This document shows positions 17,942 to 30,548 of a stretch of DNA of 64,000 nt, in pieces (the stretch's first letter is position 1; each line of letters opens with the position of its first letter). The position numbers were made by a program, and so were the translations under genes. Source of the DNA: Trichomonas vaginalis G3 (Eukaryota > Parabasalia > Trichomonadida > Trichomonadidae); NCBI RefSeq assembly GCF_026262505.1, contig NC_067203.1, forward strand, positions 2,790,001 through 2,854,000. The letters are read 5' to 3'. The notes under the pieces are model-generated. The model did not search any database and was not told the origin of the DNA. It worked only from the letters and a program-made list of their open reading frames with translations.

Positions 17942-19992
17942 AAATTAAAAATTAACGTATGGATTAAATTTTAAGAGGAATTCAATTTTAATCGGGTTGT
18001 TCAAATATTGATTAATATAATTTTATTTAAGATAAACAATTTTTGTTTTTGAATTTATTCAATTTATAGCTTTACATATAGTTTCAAAATTGTACAACTA
18101 TGATTATTTCAACAAAAAATATCTTACTTTTTCACTTCACTTTCACCCTCACTTTTTCCGTAATTCAAATTTCAACATTATGTATTTTAATTCCTTATGT
18201 ATTTTTAACATAATTAATCAAATAATAATTGGAAGTTCTGACTCACTTTTTCCGTAATTCAAAATCAAAAATATGAATAATATATCTATTTTTATATACT
18301 AATGCTATTTTCAACTAGAAGTGAGGTACGGTAATCTTACGGATTCCCGTAACTCAATTTTCGGAAAAAGTGCGTAAACTACTCAATTTACGGAAAAAGT
18401 GTCGTAAACTATTGATGTGGCGGTAAAATCACGGTAATTCACGGAAAGCTATATGCGAAAATTTGAAATTATACAAAATCGAGCGAAACACTTTTAAATA
18501 GGTTGTTCTCGTATTTAAAATACTATTCCCAGATTTATTGTCGTCAGAATATTTCCAAATTTTTGCCGATTTACAAAAAATGATTTACAAAGCATATTTT
18601 TTAATCTAAAAAATTCCTAAAAAAAGGAACCGGTGTGCGGAAACCTCGGTAAATTACCGCGGTTCCCGTTGGGACTGCCATAAAAAACCTGCATTAATAT
18701 ATATCTGTTTGTCTGAAATATCAATTTTTGGTATTTTATATTTCACACACCTTAGTATGAATAGATTCGAATTCATTTAAATCATATATGTTCATATTTA
18801 TGGATTCCTAGTCATCTTAAGTCTTGTAATCTTATTAATAAAATTCACTCATGAATTTGATTTTAATTATCTCAAGTTTCGAGCCAGAATCAAAATATAG
18901 TTCATAGGCAGAAAATGGAGTACTATAGTTTGTGGGAAATATCAAAAGTTATATAAAAGATTTGATGAATTTAAAAATATTCTAAGTAAGAAGAAATTAC
19001 TCGGTAATATTGATAGGACTGCTGACGTTATAATGTGTGATTTGATTACGAAATGAGAAACTAAGAGTAATAAAAAAATTGAATATGAGAACGTGGATTT
19101 CAATTTTATAATTTTGTCACTTTTATGATTGATGTTAAAAATAGGAATATGTAAGGGTTTCGTTTTGCTAAAATTGTCACTTTTATAGCATATTTGTTTT
19201 TGGATGTTTTGCGAAACCAAAAAAAAACTATGATATACAATGTGTGTGTAAAGAAAATACTTTATTTACTAGTTAAAAAATCATTTGGTATTGATCAAGT
19301 TTTTTTTTCTGGATAAGATATTATATGGATAATTGGATAGAAAATACAATTATATAATCTTGTACCTGGTTTAATTAAGCTAATTGTCATCAGAAACTTG
19401 TAATTTTTATGAATTTCAGATTTTCTTTTCATTACTGCTTTTCTTAATAGGTCAAGTTCTTATTTACGTTATAAAGTATGATATTTACAAATATCAAGTT
19501 ATCGTGTTTTTTGAGAAATTATGAGAAACAAACAAAAATGAAAAAGATAGGAATAGCAATGAATAGTGATGTGGGTATAGAAAATGTAAGAGATATGAAT
19601 GCAAAGCAATCAGTATTTAGGACATTGACCATAGATTTCGAAAAAAAAAATGCTGCATATTGAGCGAAAACTATGATTATATTATAAGGCTGTCATTTAA
19701 AGCATAATGAAACTATTCCCTTTTCATTTTAATCGAATAAGATAGTAAAGATTTTTGAATTAGCTAGAAACTGATGAGATGTTTTCACAAATCAGATTTT
19801 TAATCTCTATAATGCATAATTTGTAATAAACAGAAATTCATCAAAAGTGACAGCTCTCAATTTTTTGACATTTGTAAATTCTAAATTGAATGAGAAAAAT
19901 GAAATAATACTAAGCATAATACAATATTCTAGATTTAATTATAATTAGGAAAAAGTTAGTTTTGAGAGTACTTTTCATAGGCATATAGAATG
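17942..19992. other. AT-rich host intergenic DNA with dispersed repeats
   Basis: No convincing gene. CACTTTTTCCGTAATTCAAA-like segments occur at about 18,140 and 18,243, and their reverse (TACGGAAAAAGTG) near 18,370-18,400, as in a decayed inverted-repeat element. A segment with AAGGGTTTCGTTTTGC near 19,153 and one with AACAGAAATTCATCAAAAGT near 19,829 both recur inverted near 22,860 and 22,560, on the other side of the large palindrome. Confidence 0.4.
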
Positions 19993-20915
19993 AAATCTTC
20001 TGAAAAATAATATCACATAAACTCATATTATTTTCTAATATATAACTATTTTATATAAAAATCAAATTTAATGATCTTAAAAGCGAAGGATAAACCTCAA
20101 AATTTACGAATATAATGAGTGGGAATATAATGCTTATCTATCATAAAATCATATGAAATATCAATTTTTGCTTTACGCCTAATTTTTGACGACAATTAGC
20201 AAAAAATGTTAAATGTTAACACTCAGTCCATTTGAATATGAAAAATAAAATTGACTTTGATTAAATGTTTTTATTTATCATGCAATTCTTCTTGCGACCA
20301 AAGATTTGAATAAAATTTCAAAAAATAAGATAGCTGAAAAAATAATATACGGTAGTGTTTACTAATAGATGAATAGTATATAAATTCTATTAAAATGGAT
20401 TTGATCCAAAAAAATATATAAAATTTGATCATAAATAAAATCGTTTTAAATTACTTCTTCATTTAAATTATAACAATTATTTTTGGTTTTATATTTTTTT
20501 GGATCAAATCCATTTTAATAGAATTTATATACTATTCATCTATTAGTAAACACTACCGTATATTATTTTTTCAGCTATCTTATTTTTTGAAATTTTATTC
20601 AAATCTTTGGTCGCAAGAAGAATTGCATGATAAATAAAAACATTTAATCAAAGTCAATTTTATTTTTCATATTCAAATGGACTGAGTGTTAACATTTAAC
20701 ATTTTTTGCTAATTGTCGTCAAAAATTAGGCGTAAAGCAAAAATTGATATTTCATATGGTTTTATGATAGATAAGCATTATATTCCCACTCATTATATTC
20801 GTAAATTTTGAGGTTTATCCTTCGCTTTTAAGATCATTGAATTTGATTTTTATATAAAATAGTTATATATTAGAAAATAATATGAGTTTATGTGATATTA
20901 TTTTTCAGAAGATTT
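19993..20915. repeat. Large inverted repeat, 426-bp arms
   Basis: The left arm 19,993-20,418 and right arm 20,490-20,915 are reverse complements with only a few mismatches, separated by a 71-bp spacer. No reading frame lies within. Near-identity suggests a recent origin, such as a fold-back transposon or a head-to-head duplication. It would form a large cruciform or a very stable hairpin RNA. Confidence 0.85.
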
Positions 20916-20954
20916 TGTGTTCTTCTTCAAAATTTTATTTTTTTATTAAAAAGA

Positions 20955-22446
20955 ATTAAGGATGTCAATTTGGAAGAAAAGTGAGAAAATTCCTAAAATG
21001 CTAAAAATGAATTTTCCAAACGTACTTTTTTATCTCATTTTTTTGATTTTGAAAAAAATTTGGAGAGAAGAACTCTTCGTTTTTGAATTTTGTCACGATG
21101 GTTTTAAAGTATATTAGACACATGTATTGATATTACTATTTTTGTATATTTTGAGAGAAAATCCCTAAAAAGTGAGAAAATCTGAAACGGTTTGAGAAAA
21201 TATATAAACTATTGAAAATTTGAATTAAACTTCTAATTTGGAAAAAAGAAATTTGGAAAGAAGAAAATTCAAAAATCGAGATTTAGACTCAGTATCAAAT
21301 GGAGAACAAAATGTTTCTTCATATGAAGGAAAAAATTTTCTTGAGAAGAAATAGAGTTTTTAAAATTTTATTGTATGTAATGAAATAAACAAATATTAAA
21401 ATTCTTTTTTGATAACAAGAAAATTCCCAACAGAAAATATTTGAGACAAAGAAAAAAAGAAAATTGAAAAATATTACTCTCCTTTACATTTCATGAGATT
21501 TTCAATTTATTTTCATAAAATTGACAATTTTATACGTTTAGATGAAAATAAGTGATTTTGCTTGAAATAAAAATTATTGTTTGTTTACAGCTATCAAATA
21601 GATTTTTGCTATTTTGATTAAAATTTGTTAATCAAATTAATAAATTTTTTCTAAATATCTTAAATATCTGGATCACTCACATATACAATGAATTGAACGA
21701 TAAAAATAATACAAACTCAACTAAGTTTCCTGTCTTTCAACCAAAAAATATTATGCAATTTAAATTAAATTGTTTATTCAAAGATTAAACAAAGATGAAA
21801 TAATTACAGTTATCATAAACTTTATGAATAACTCTGTAATTGGTTCAGATTTTCGTAAAAATATTTTTATTAATATCGATAAGAATATGTTTACCTACTA
21901 TCATCACATATCTATAAACAAGAGTAGAGTGATTTTTATCATCGAAACTTTTTAAAAGCTGCAAGCTGGAAGGAAAAATCTTGTTTTTTTTTCTGAGTTA
22001 GTTGTAGAACTATTGATGCCCGAGTTATCATTGTGATGCAGAAGGATATCAATGTACTGACTGAAGGATATGAATTGAATTGAATTTTATTGAATTTCAA
22101 TTTGATCAAAATTTGTTGAAATGATATGAATGTGTCAACTTCTGTATCATTCTCCTTCACTCCTTCCTTATTCTTTCGAGAACGAAGCTAGCTCAGCTTT
22201 CGCTGAGCGAATTGACACTTTTCATGCCCTAAACGTACATACTCTCAAATTTATCGAAAAAATTAATACCACCTAAGCTAGTATATTCTTATTTTAAATA
22301 TGATATTATCCTTATATTCCACACTAAAATTCATCTAAATCAACTTTTAAAAAAGTTCGAATCCTGCGCGTCTCACTTTTTAAATTTTCCAAATGGAAAA
22401 TTATATTCTCCTAAAGTGAAAACAATTTTCCAAATTGACTTCCTTA
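20955..22446. mobile_element. Possible non-autonomous DNA element with short TIRs
   Basis: The left end TTAAGGATGTCAATTTGG and the right end, read inverted, TTAAGGAAGTCAATTTGG match with one difference. AAGAA flanks both ends and may be a 5-bp target duplication. No transposase frame is visible inside. The first 340 bases recur at 43,831-44,546, which supports a repeat family. A chance inverted pair remains possible. Confidence 0.4.
22191..22208. repeat. GC-rich hairpin
   Basis: GCTCAGC-TTTC-GCTGAGC, perfect 7-bp stem; on the minus strand the loop reads C-GAAA-G. It is similar in place and flanks to the hairpin at 17,924. Confidence 0.6.
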
Positions 22447-23150
22447 AAAGAATCTTTACAAAATATACATTTACTTTAATTAATATTTAAAAACGTGCTC
22501 TATCAAAAGTTCCAAAAATTCAATATTTTAGCTTTTCTGAAGTGTCACTTTTGATGAATTTCTGTTTACAACACTATAAGCATTATTATCAACGTAGAAT
22601 CTGAATATCATATCAGAAAATGTCGCAAATCTGACATTTACCCGACCAAATAGCAAAAATAATTGAATACTTTTCGCAAAAACTTTAAAAATCGATAAAA
22701 ATATGAAATATAGATATTAAAGAGACTTTTTATATAATATTCATAAAGATTTTCCAAAAATATGATACCGCAAAATTAAAAAAGTGACGTCTTGAGTGGA
22801 GTCAAAGGTCGAAATTGCTAGCTCAATGTTTTTTTAGCGAAATTGCGTATTGTACGTTTTTTTCGCAAAACGAAACCCTTAGAATATGCGAGAATTATTA
22901 ATGGGTAAAATTTTATTATGATAAAATTTCAAGTGCACATCATATCTTTTGAATGTGGTTTATGAACCTTTTTGTGAAATGATTGTATTTATATAGTATA
23001 TAATGATTTATTCCTGACGTCAACGATAGCTCACACAAAAAGTGTAAAAGCAAATAAAAATCCCCTCAAAAAATTGAGACGAAATAAACCAAAAGTGACG
23101 ATCCACTTCATATTGCCCGAAATAATTGAGAGGTTTTGGCAAAAAAGAAT
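22447..23150. other. AT-rich DNA upstream of actin, no gene seen
   Basis: No reading frame of note. It contains the right partners of the nested inverted repeats (near 22,541-22,570 and 22,860-22,890). AAAAGTGACG occurs at about 22,783 and again near 23,092, some 80 bases before the actin start; a regulatory role is conceivable but untested. Confidence 0.35.
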
Positions 23151-23151
23151 G

Positions 23152-23163
23152 TCACATCACATT
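23152..23163 (+). promoter_or_regulatory. Initiator element of the actin gene
   Basis: TCACAT (from 23,152) and TCACATT (from 23,157) fit the trichomonad initiator TCA(+1)Y(T/A). They lie 9-20 bases before the ATG at 23,172, the usual very short 5' leader. Confidence 0.65.
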
Positions 23164-23171
23164 CTCTTCTA

Positions 23172-24302
23172 ATGGCTGAAGAAGACGTTCAGACACTCGT
23201 TATCGATAACGGCTCTGGTATGTGCAAGGCTGGCTTCTCTGGTGATGAAGCCCCACGCTCTGTTTTCCCATCCGTTGTCGGCCGTCCAAAGTACAAACAA
23301 CAATTAGTTGGTGGCAATGCTAAGGACGTTTTCGTTGGTGATGAAGCCTGCTCCAAGGCTGGTGTCCTCATCCTCAAGTACCCAATTGAACACGGTATCG
23401 TCAACAACTGGGATGATATGGAAAAGATCTGGCACCACACATTCTACAACGAACTTCGTGTTGACCCAACAGAGCACCCAGTTCTTCTTACAGAAGCCCC
23501 ACTCAACCCAAAGGCTAACCGTGAGAAAATGATCTCCCTCATGTTCGACACATTCAACGTCCCATCCTTCTATGTCGGCATCCAGGCTGTTCTTTCCCTC
23601 TACTCTTCTGGCCGTACAACAGGTATCGTTTTCGATGCTGGTGATGGTGTTTCCCACACAGTTCCAATTTACGAAGGCTACTCCCTTCCACACGCCATCA
23701 TGAGACTTAACCTCGCTGGCCGTGATCTCACAGCCTGGATGGTCAAGCTTCTCACAGAGCGTGGCAATGCTTTCAACACAACAGCCGAAAAGGAAATCGT
23801 TCGTGACATCAAGGAGAAGCTTTGCTATGTTGCCCTCGACTTCGATGCTGAAATGGAGAAGGCCGCTACAGACTCCTCCATCAACGTCAACTACACACTT
23901 CCAGATGGCAACGTCATCACAATCGGCAATGAGCGCTTCCGCTGCCCAGAAATGCTCTTCAAGCCATACTTCGATGGTATGGAATACGATGGTATCGACA
24001 AGACACTCTTCGACTCCATCATGAAGTGCGATATCGATGTTCGTAAGGATCTCTACGCTAACATCGTTCTTTCTGGTGGCTCAACAATGTTCAAGGGCAT
24101 CGCCGAACGTCTTGACAAGGAAATCACAGCTCTTGCTCCACCAACAATGAAGGTCAAGATCGTCGCCCCAGAAGAGCGTAAGTACGCCGTTTGGGTCGGT
24201 GGCTCCATCCTTGCTTCCCTCGCTACATTCCCACAGATGGTTATCACCAAGGAGGAATACGACGAGGCTGGCCCATCCATCGTTCACCGCAAGTGCTTCT
24301 AA
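23172..24302 (+). CDS. Actin
   Basis: 376 residues, intact and without introns. Conventional actin: phosphate loop 1 [20 protein letters not shown] near the N-terminus, phosphate loop 2 [19 protein letters not shown] (about 152-170), adenine region [10 protein letters not shown], and the usual C-terminus IVHRKCF. It forms filaments of the cytoskeleton. I chose ATG 23,172 (MAEEDVQ) over an in-frame ATG 36 bases upstream because it gives the family's normal start and follows the initiator. Codon use is much more GC-rich at third positions (many C endings) than neighbouring genes, as expected for a highly expressed gene. Trichomonads carry several actin copies. Confidence 0.97.
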   Translation: MAEEDVQTLVIDNGSGMCKAGFSGDEAPRSVFPSVVGRPKYKQQLVGGNAKDVFVGDEACSKAGVLILKYPIEHGIVNNWDDMEKIWHHTFYNELRVDPTEHPVLLTEAPLNPKANREKMISLMFDTFNVPSFYVGIQAVLSLYSSGRTTGIVFDAGDGVSHTVPIYEGYSLPHAIMRLNLAGRDLTAWMVKLLTERGNAFNTTAEKEIVRDIKEKLCYVALDFDAEMEKAATDSSINVNYTLPDGNVITIGNERFRCPEMLFKPYFDGMEYDGIDKTLFDSIMKCDIDVRKDLYANIVLSGGSTMFKGIAERLDKEITALAPPTMKVKIVAPEERKYAVWVGGSILASLATFPQMVITKEEYDEAGPSIVHRKCF

Positions 24303-25245
24303 AAAGTTTTTTTTTCGTTGTCTCCAATTATTCAAATCTTTTTTTTATTACTGTTCGAATTCATTTAGAAGAATTGACTTTTTTTAAAGCACTATCTGGC
24401 CATTTGATATATAAAAAGCTTATTTATCATCCCCCAATTAGAGTTACCATGTAAGGAAGGCCTAAATTCATTCTTTAACTTCAGAAATATTCTTATCTTC
24501 TTTTATTTTATGCGGATTCATCATTAGATCCTTCAATTCATCCAAGTTATTCAAAAAAATCTGATTAATCCTTTGCTTAAGTTATAGATATTTGAAATAA
24601 AAGATCGAATTTTTGCTTTTTCATTCCTTTCTGTTGGGAATTTCCATATTTCAAGATAAAGAAGATTTTTAAGAGTTAAATGTTTATGAATTTTCTCCAA
24701 AAAAAATTCATTTTGAAAAATTTAAATTAGAAAATTGTTAAAATTAAATTCATTTTTTGATTTTTGAAAAAAATTTGGAATATTTTGCAAAAATAAAATA
24801 TGTATTTAGTTTTAAAATTGTCAATGTAATATATCATCACTTTAGATATTAATAAATTATCCATATTTATAATTTTTATTTAATGAAAATAAGATATTTT
24901 GAATATATTCTTATAGAAATAATAACAGCTCATATCAAAACTATCTAACCCTTTATTGTGGAAACTCAATAATGAATATTCTACTGAAATTTCATTTTTC
25001 TTTGACATCGTTTGGAAGAATTTGGTAATCCTTTCACAGAAACAATACACAATTGTCTTTTGTGTATCAATGGTGTGTGTAGTGAAGCAATCAGAGTCGA
25101 TAGTTCCAACAATCCAAAATGACATTATTGTTAATCATGAATTCACACCACAATTATCATTTACATTTATTGCTTATTATAAATACATCTTCCGTACATG
25201 ATAATATTACTGGCATAATTACTATCGATGTAACCATTGAATTTG
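24303..25245. other. Intergenic AT-rich DNA, no gene seen
   Basis: Stop codon TAA of actin is followed by AAA and T runs, compatible with the trichomonad polyadenylation signal overlapping the stop (TAAA). No other feature seen; short open frames here lack coding character. Confidence 0.5.
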
Positions 25246-25252
25246 TCATTTT
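25246..25252 (+). promoter_or_regulatory. Initiator element of the kinase gene
   Basis: TCATTTT, with A at 25,248, fits the TCA(+1)Y(T/A) initiator and lies 14 bases before the ATG at 25,262. Confidence 0.6.
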
Positions 25253-25261
25253 TCAATTTGA

Positions 25262-26341
25262 ATGACTGATTTCGTTCAGATCGTCAAGCACTTTGATATA
25301 AAGGGAGGTATCAAAGAAGTTGTACCATTTGGTGCAGGCCTTATTAATACAACATATAGAGTTGTTAACACAGATTCAAATTGTCCAGATTATATCCTTC
25401 AGAAGATCAATAATGCCATCTTCAAAGATGTTGATTTGTTGCAAAAGAACATTGAATTAGTCACTAATCACATCAGATCTAAGTTGGTTGCATCTGGCGA
25501 GACTGATATCGACAGAAAGATCTTACAATTCGTTAAATGTGATACAGGAAAGACATATTACAATGGCCCAGAAGGATATTGGCGTGTCTCTGTTCTCATC
25601 CCAAGATCAAAGACACTTGAAGTTGTTAACGCTCAGTATTCTGAAGTCGCTGGCGTTGCATTCGGAAAGTTCCAGGCTATGTTATCCGATCTCGGCTGTG
25701 AACTTGAAGAGTCAATTCCATTATTCCATAATATGGAATTCAGACTTCAACAATTGCGTGATGCCGTTAAGGAAAACAAGGCCGGCAGATTAGATGAAGT
25801 CAAGTATTATGTTGACGAGCTCGAAAAGAGGGCTGATGAGATGTGCAAAGCCGAAAAATTACATAGAGAAGGAAAGCTTCCAAAGCGTGTTTGCCATTGC
25901 GACACAAAGGTGAACAACATCCTTTTCGATGAGGATGGCTCAGTTCTTTGCGTTATCGACCTTGATACAGTTATGTCAAGCTATATCTTCTCTGACGTTG
26001 GAGACTTCTTAAGATATGCTGCCAACACAGGTGCAGAAGATGATAAGAACCTTGACAATGTTAACTTCAACATGGAAATCTTCAAAGCCTTCATTAAAGG
26101 ATATTTGAGCTCCGCCAAATCATTCCTTCTTCCAATCGAAATCGAAAATCTCCCATACGCTGCTGCTTTATTCCCTTATATGCAGACAGTCAGATTCTTG
26201 GCTGACTACATTAATGGGGATACTTACTACAAGATTAAGTATCCAGATCACAACTTAGTCCGCACAAAGGCACAGTTCAAACTCTTACAAAGTGTTGAAG
26301 CTCACATGCAAGAAATGAAGGACTTCATCGCTTCATTATAA
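25262..26341 (+). CDS. N-acetylhexosamine 1-kinase-like phosphotransferase
   Basis: 359 residues, APH/choline kinase-like fold. Resemblance to the bacterial NahK family extends over the whole length: GAGLINTTYRV and YILQKINNAIF at the N-terminus, catalytic HCDTKVNNILFD (Asp214) and IDLDTVM (Asp233 region), then GDFLRYAANTGAEDD and at the end MRFLADY-like RFLADYINGDTYYKIKYPDHNLVR. NahK phosphorylates GlcNAc or GalNAc at C1 with ATP, feeding the salvage of host glycan sugars; that substrate is inferred from homology as I remember it. No signal or membrane segment, so cytosolic. The bacterial character and lack of a typical eukaryotic counterpart suggest lateral transfer. A 3' fragment is duplicated at 31,259. 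Confidence 0.8.
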   Translation: MTDFVQIVKHFDIKGGIKEVVPFGAGLINTTYRVVNTDSNCPDYILQKINNAIFKDVDLLQKNIELVTNHIRSKLVASGETDIDRKILQFVKCDTGKTYYNGPEGYWRVSVLIPRSKTLEVVNAQYSEVAGVAFGKFQAMLSDLGCELEESIPLFHNMEFRLQQLRDAVKENKAGRLDEVKYYVDELEKRADEMCKAEKLHREGKLPKRVCHCDTKVNNILFDEDGSVLCVIDLDTVMSSYIFSDVGDFLRYAANTGAEDDKNLDNVNFNMEIFKAFIKGYLSSAKSFLLPIEIENLPYAAALFPYMQTVRFLADYINGDTYYKIKYPDHNLVRTKAQFKLLQSVEAHMQEMKDFIASL

Positions 26342-27624
26342 GTTAATTTTGATTAATTTATACCTCAATGAAATAAAAACTCTCAATATATCTCTCGATT
26401 TTTACTTTGGTTTAAGGATATCACTTGGAGGACATTTGGGGACTCGGCCAATTAATTCATTAGTGAAAATGCAATTACTTATTAATAAGGATTAAAATAA
26501 GACAGACAAAAATTTCCTTGCGAATAATAAGGTAGTCACAAAATCTAAGTAGTGAGGCTCTCAAAAATTGAACCGTACTCCATACAAAATTTGTGTACCC
26601 TCACTACTTAGATTTTGTGGCCTTCAATTGAGAGGTTAGTTTTGATAGAGCAAGTTATAAAATTAAAAGGGAAAAATAAATAAAATTTAAAAATTTAATT
26701 ATATATAATGTAAGGAGGGTAATTCCAAATTTTCTAAAAACTATTCAAATTTGAGCATTTTTTGGAAATAGTAAATCTAATATGTACATCTAATAACAAC
26801 ATGATTCATCACCTTTTCAAGCTCTGCAGTCAATTTTTTGAAATTTGATTGAAATAAATGTAGCAAAAATTACATTTCATTAGGGAATATATGAGTTTCT
26901 CTGGAAACAGGCTGATAAATTTTAAATTTTGGCCAATCAACATGAATGCATTGAGAAATTTGGATTGATTTTCTGGTAGAATCTGGAACAATTCAACCAT
27001 GTATAAATGGATCATGTAATCATCATGAAATGTTAGTGTTAGAGTTCAAAAGAAACAGAATGAGTGGAAATCAAACACAATCTGAATAATTTTAAACGTA
27101 TACAATCTTTAAGTTTGTATTTTGAATTCTACATATATGATTGTGTAATTCGTTCTTTCAAATTTTTGGATTCAGGCATGTTTTGATAAAATTCATTCCC
27201 AAAAACGTCAATTAACAATTAAATTTAGTGTATTTTAAATATATATACGTATTATATTTTATAAATTATATTAAATTCGCAAAATTTTAAGTTTTAAACA
27301 AAAATAAAAAATGTTCAAAATATGAAATTATGCATAGGATATTAAATTTTACATGTTAGCAATTTTTTTGAATTGCTTTCAATTTTCATATTGAAATTTT
27401 TAAGATTTTTTTCTGAAATAATAAGCAAGAATATCAACCTAAATAATATTAAATTCCATGCGTTAATTTCCCCTCAAAAGTCATTGACCGCCTCTCAATC
27501 TAGATTTTGTGAGTACTTTAGCTTAGAGAAAATTCCATTAATTATTGGATCTCATAATTTCATTGATAAAATTCTATGAGCTTTCACAAAATTAAAAAAT
27601 TTTAATGGCAGAATTTAATTAAAA
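26342..27624. other. Intergenic AT-rich DNA with one tiny MITE
   Basis: Apart from the 83-bp inverted repeat at 26,537-26,619 nothing stands out. CTCAATCTAGATTTTGTGAG near 27,495 resembles one arm of that repeat and may be a decayed copy. Confidence 0.4.
26537..26619. mobile_element. Tiny MITE-like inverted repeat, 83 bp
   Basis: 21-base perfect terminal repeats built around AAATCTAAGTAGTGAGG, with a 41-base centre. A diverged copy is at 30,936-31,022. No coding capacity. Confidence 0.55.
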
Positions 27625-29846
27625 ATGAATCATCTGGATTATAATGAGCTCTTATTAGCAAGTAAAGATTACCATGAAATATTCAAAAAATTGTATATGC
27701 TTAAATCATGTAATGAAACTGAAATCTTCAAACTGTACGACGATATCAAAAATAAAATAATAGAAACTAAGATACTTTTACCATCACAGGTTCTTACGAT
27801 CATTACAAATGCTTCATTATACAATAATCGCTACACACGGTCATATTGGACTCTTTGCAAAAGGTTGATTGAGGAATATCATCCAAATCAGATCCAATTC
27901 AATTCACATATATTCTATTATTTTTATTACAAAGAATATGGTGTTGTTTTTGATAAACCAATACAAAGATCGATTTATAAATACGAACATTTTGAAAATT
28001 CATTGGATGTTCACGAAAAAAACACAATTTATGAAGCAATTATGAATGACAATAAAGAGTTATTTATATCGCTCACAGAAATATCAAACTTTAAGCACAA
28101 TCAAATTCTCAAAAGTGATTTTTATCCAAATAATTCTAACCAAGGATATTCATTACTTGAATTGTGCTGCTATTATGGATCTGTTAATTGTTTTAAGTTT
28201 TTAAGAACAAAATTTAACTCTAAGATCACTCCTACATGCCTTCAATTTTCATTTTTAGGCGGGAATCCAGACATCATGAGTGAATGTTTGAAATCTCAAA
28301 AACCAGATAAAGAATGCATGAAATATGCAATTATTTCACACAACATTGATTTTGCAACATATTTGATGAACGAGCATCGAATTCCAATCGATATAAAACT
28401 ATGCAATGAATTTAATAACATTGAAGCATCTTTTGTTTATTTAGATAAAACAAAAGATATCTCTGATTGGCTTAATTTTTCATCAAACTTCCACATTCCA
28501 TCACTTTGGAAATATCTAATTTCAAAAGGTATTGACATCAATACAAAGTGCAGTTATCATGGTAATTTCCTTCATTTAGCAGTTATAGAAAACAAAAAAG
28601 AAAAGGTTGAATTTCTTTTATTGCTTGGTGCAGATATTGATGCAGGTAATATAAATGGAAAGACTCCCCTTATTTTGGCTATGAAAAATAGGTATTTCGA
28701 TATTGCCAAATATCTTGTTGAGCATGGCGCAAATGTTAATGCAGTTGACAATAATGGAGATGATGCAATTAATCTAGCAATAGATTACAATCACATTGAT
28801 CTATTAAAGCTGTTTATATCACATGGAAATATAAATGGATCACCAAAAAAAATTCCTCTTCACAATGCAATCTCAAGATGCAACGAAGAATTAACAGAAT
28901 TTTTAATATCAATGGGTGCAAATGTTAATGAAAAAGATATATATGGAAAAACAGCTCTTCATCTGGCCGCATTACAATCTAATATTGAGTTAGCAGAATT
29001 TTTAATATCAAATGGCGCAAATATCCATTTGAGAGATAGTGATAGTCGAAACACTCTATATTATGCATTAAGTTCTGATAATTGTACAATTGAACTAATT
29101 GAATTTTTAATCTCAAAAGGTGCAAATGTTAATTCAAAAGATTTTCTTGGAAAGGATGCTCTTCATTATGCAATGGAAAAAACACTAATATTGATATAAC
29201 AGAATATTTAATTTCTCATGGAGGGGATGTCAATTCAAGAGATTTTGAAGATAAAACACCTCTCCATTATGCTGCCTTTTATGAAACTATCGAGAAAGCA
29301 AAAACTCTTATTCTCCATGGTGCGGATGTTAATATGAAAGATATATATGGAAAAACAGCTCTTCATATAGGATCTAATAAAAGCCCAGATTTAATACGTT
29401 TTTTAATATCAAATGGAGCAGATGTTAATTTGAAAGATAATGATGGACAGACTTTCCTCCACCAAATTTATTCTCCCTCCAATCTGGCTGCAATATGGGG
29501 AGTGTTACTTACACATGCTGTCGATATCAATGCAAAAGACAAAAAAGGGTGCACTCCTCTTCATTATGCAGTAATAAGGGGATTGGTGAAATTAGTTAAA
29601 TTTCTTGTTTCTCATGGAGTAGATGTCAATTCAAAAGATTTTTTGGGATCGACACCTCTTCATTACGCAGCAGAACAATTTAGTTTTGATATTGTCGAGG
29701 TACTTATTTCTAACGGTGCAAATATCAATGAGAAAAACAATAAAAATCAAACTGCTCTCTCCCTTGCTATTGAATCACCACCTGAATATAAAATTTATTA
29801 CAATAAGACAATTGAACTTCTTAAGTCGAATGGTGGCATATGTTAA
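27625..29846 (+). pseudogene. DUF3447/ankyrin-repeat protein gene with one frameshift
   Basis: The first 524 codons are open to 29,199; the rest (from about 29,200 to 29,846) continues the same ankyrin series in the next frame, as in the 170-codon frame from 29,334. The shift falls in the A6 run near 29,172; one base more there would keep the frame, so a sequencing error or a true recent mutation are both possible. The N-terminal 300 residues are of the DUF3447-type found with ankyrins in trichomonads; about 14 ankyrin repeats follow (consensus GADVNxKDxxGxTPLHYA). These proteins mediate protein binding; no specific partner can be named. No clear initiator TCA lies close to the ATG. Confidence 0.8.
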
Positions 29847-30548
29847 CAAGAGGGATAATTGCAAATAGTTTTTCTGAATGGAGGTAAAAATTTTTTAGAT
29901 ATTTTAAGTCCCACACAAGATATCTAAAATTAGTGCTATAAAAGTGACACTATTCGCAAAACAGCATCCTTACATAGCCTGTTCGTATTATAATAAAACT
30001 AATATATCAATGGCAATTTTGAAAAATGAGATTTATAACGATGGAAGAAAAGTGACCATTCAAAAATTTGATTCATAACCTACAGTCCCCACAAAATCGG
30101 AGTTGAGAGGCAATTCAATTTTTTTGAGAGAAAAAAACGTGCGAGAAAAATATTATACTTGATTTATATTAATAAGCAAAATTATCGATAAATAATATTT
30201 GAAAACTTGTAAATATTTCTTACTTATAATCATTGTTTCTCATAATAATTTAATTATCCATATGTTACTTTAGCTGTATCAAGACAAATTTTTTCATAAA
30301 AATAATCTTGAAGAATTCGCAAATTTCAAACTCAACGTTAAGCTGATTTTATATTTTATTATACATTTCCATATCATATATGTACTAGTTAAGCTGAAAT
30401 AGTGTCAATATGTTTTTCTGAGGAAAAAATGCTCGTTTATTATTTTTTGCATCTTGCAATAAGTGCTAGTATTCCAGGCTAAAAGCAGTCGCAAACTAAC
30501 AAATTGTTAGCATTTCACCTCTAGCTCAGAAATAACAAGAATCATAAC

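Noticed and set aside
21770-22160. Small frames within the TIR element
   Set aside because: Ile/Asn/Lys-rich with no transposase motif.
23304-23693. Long minus-strand open frame opposite actin
   Set aside because: A shadow of the C-ending codons of actin; no family, no initiator.
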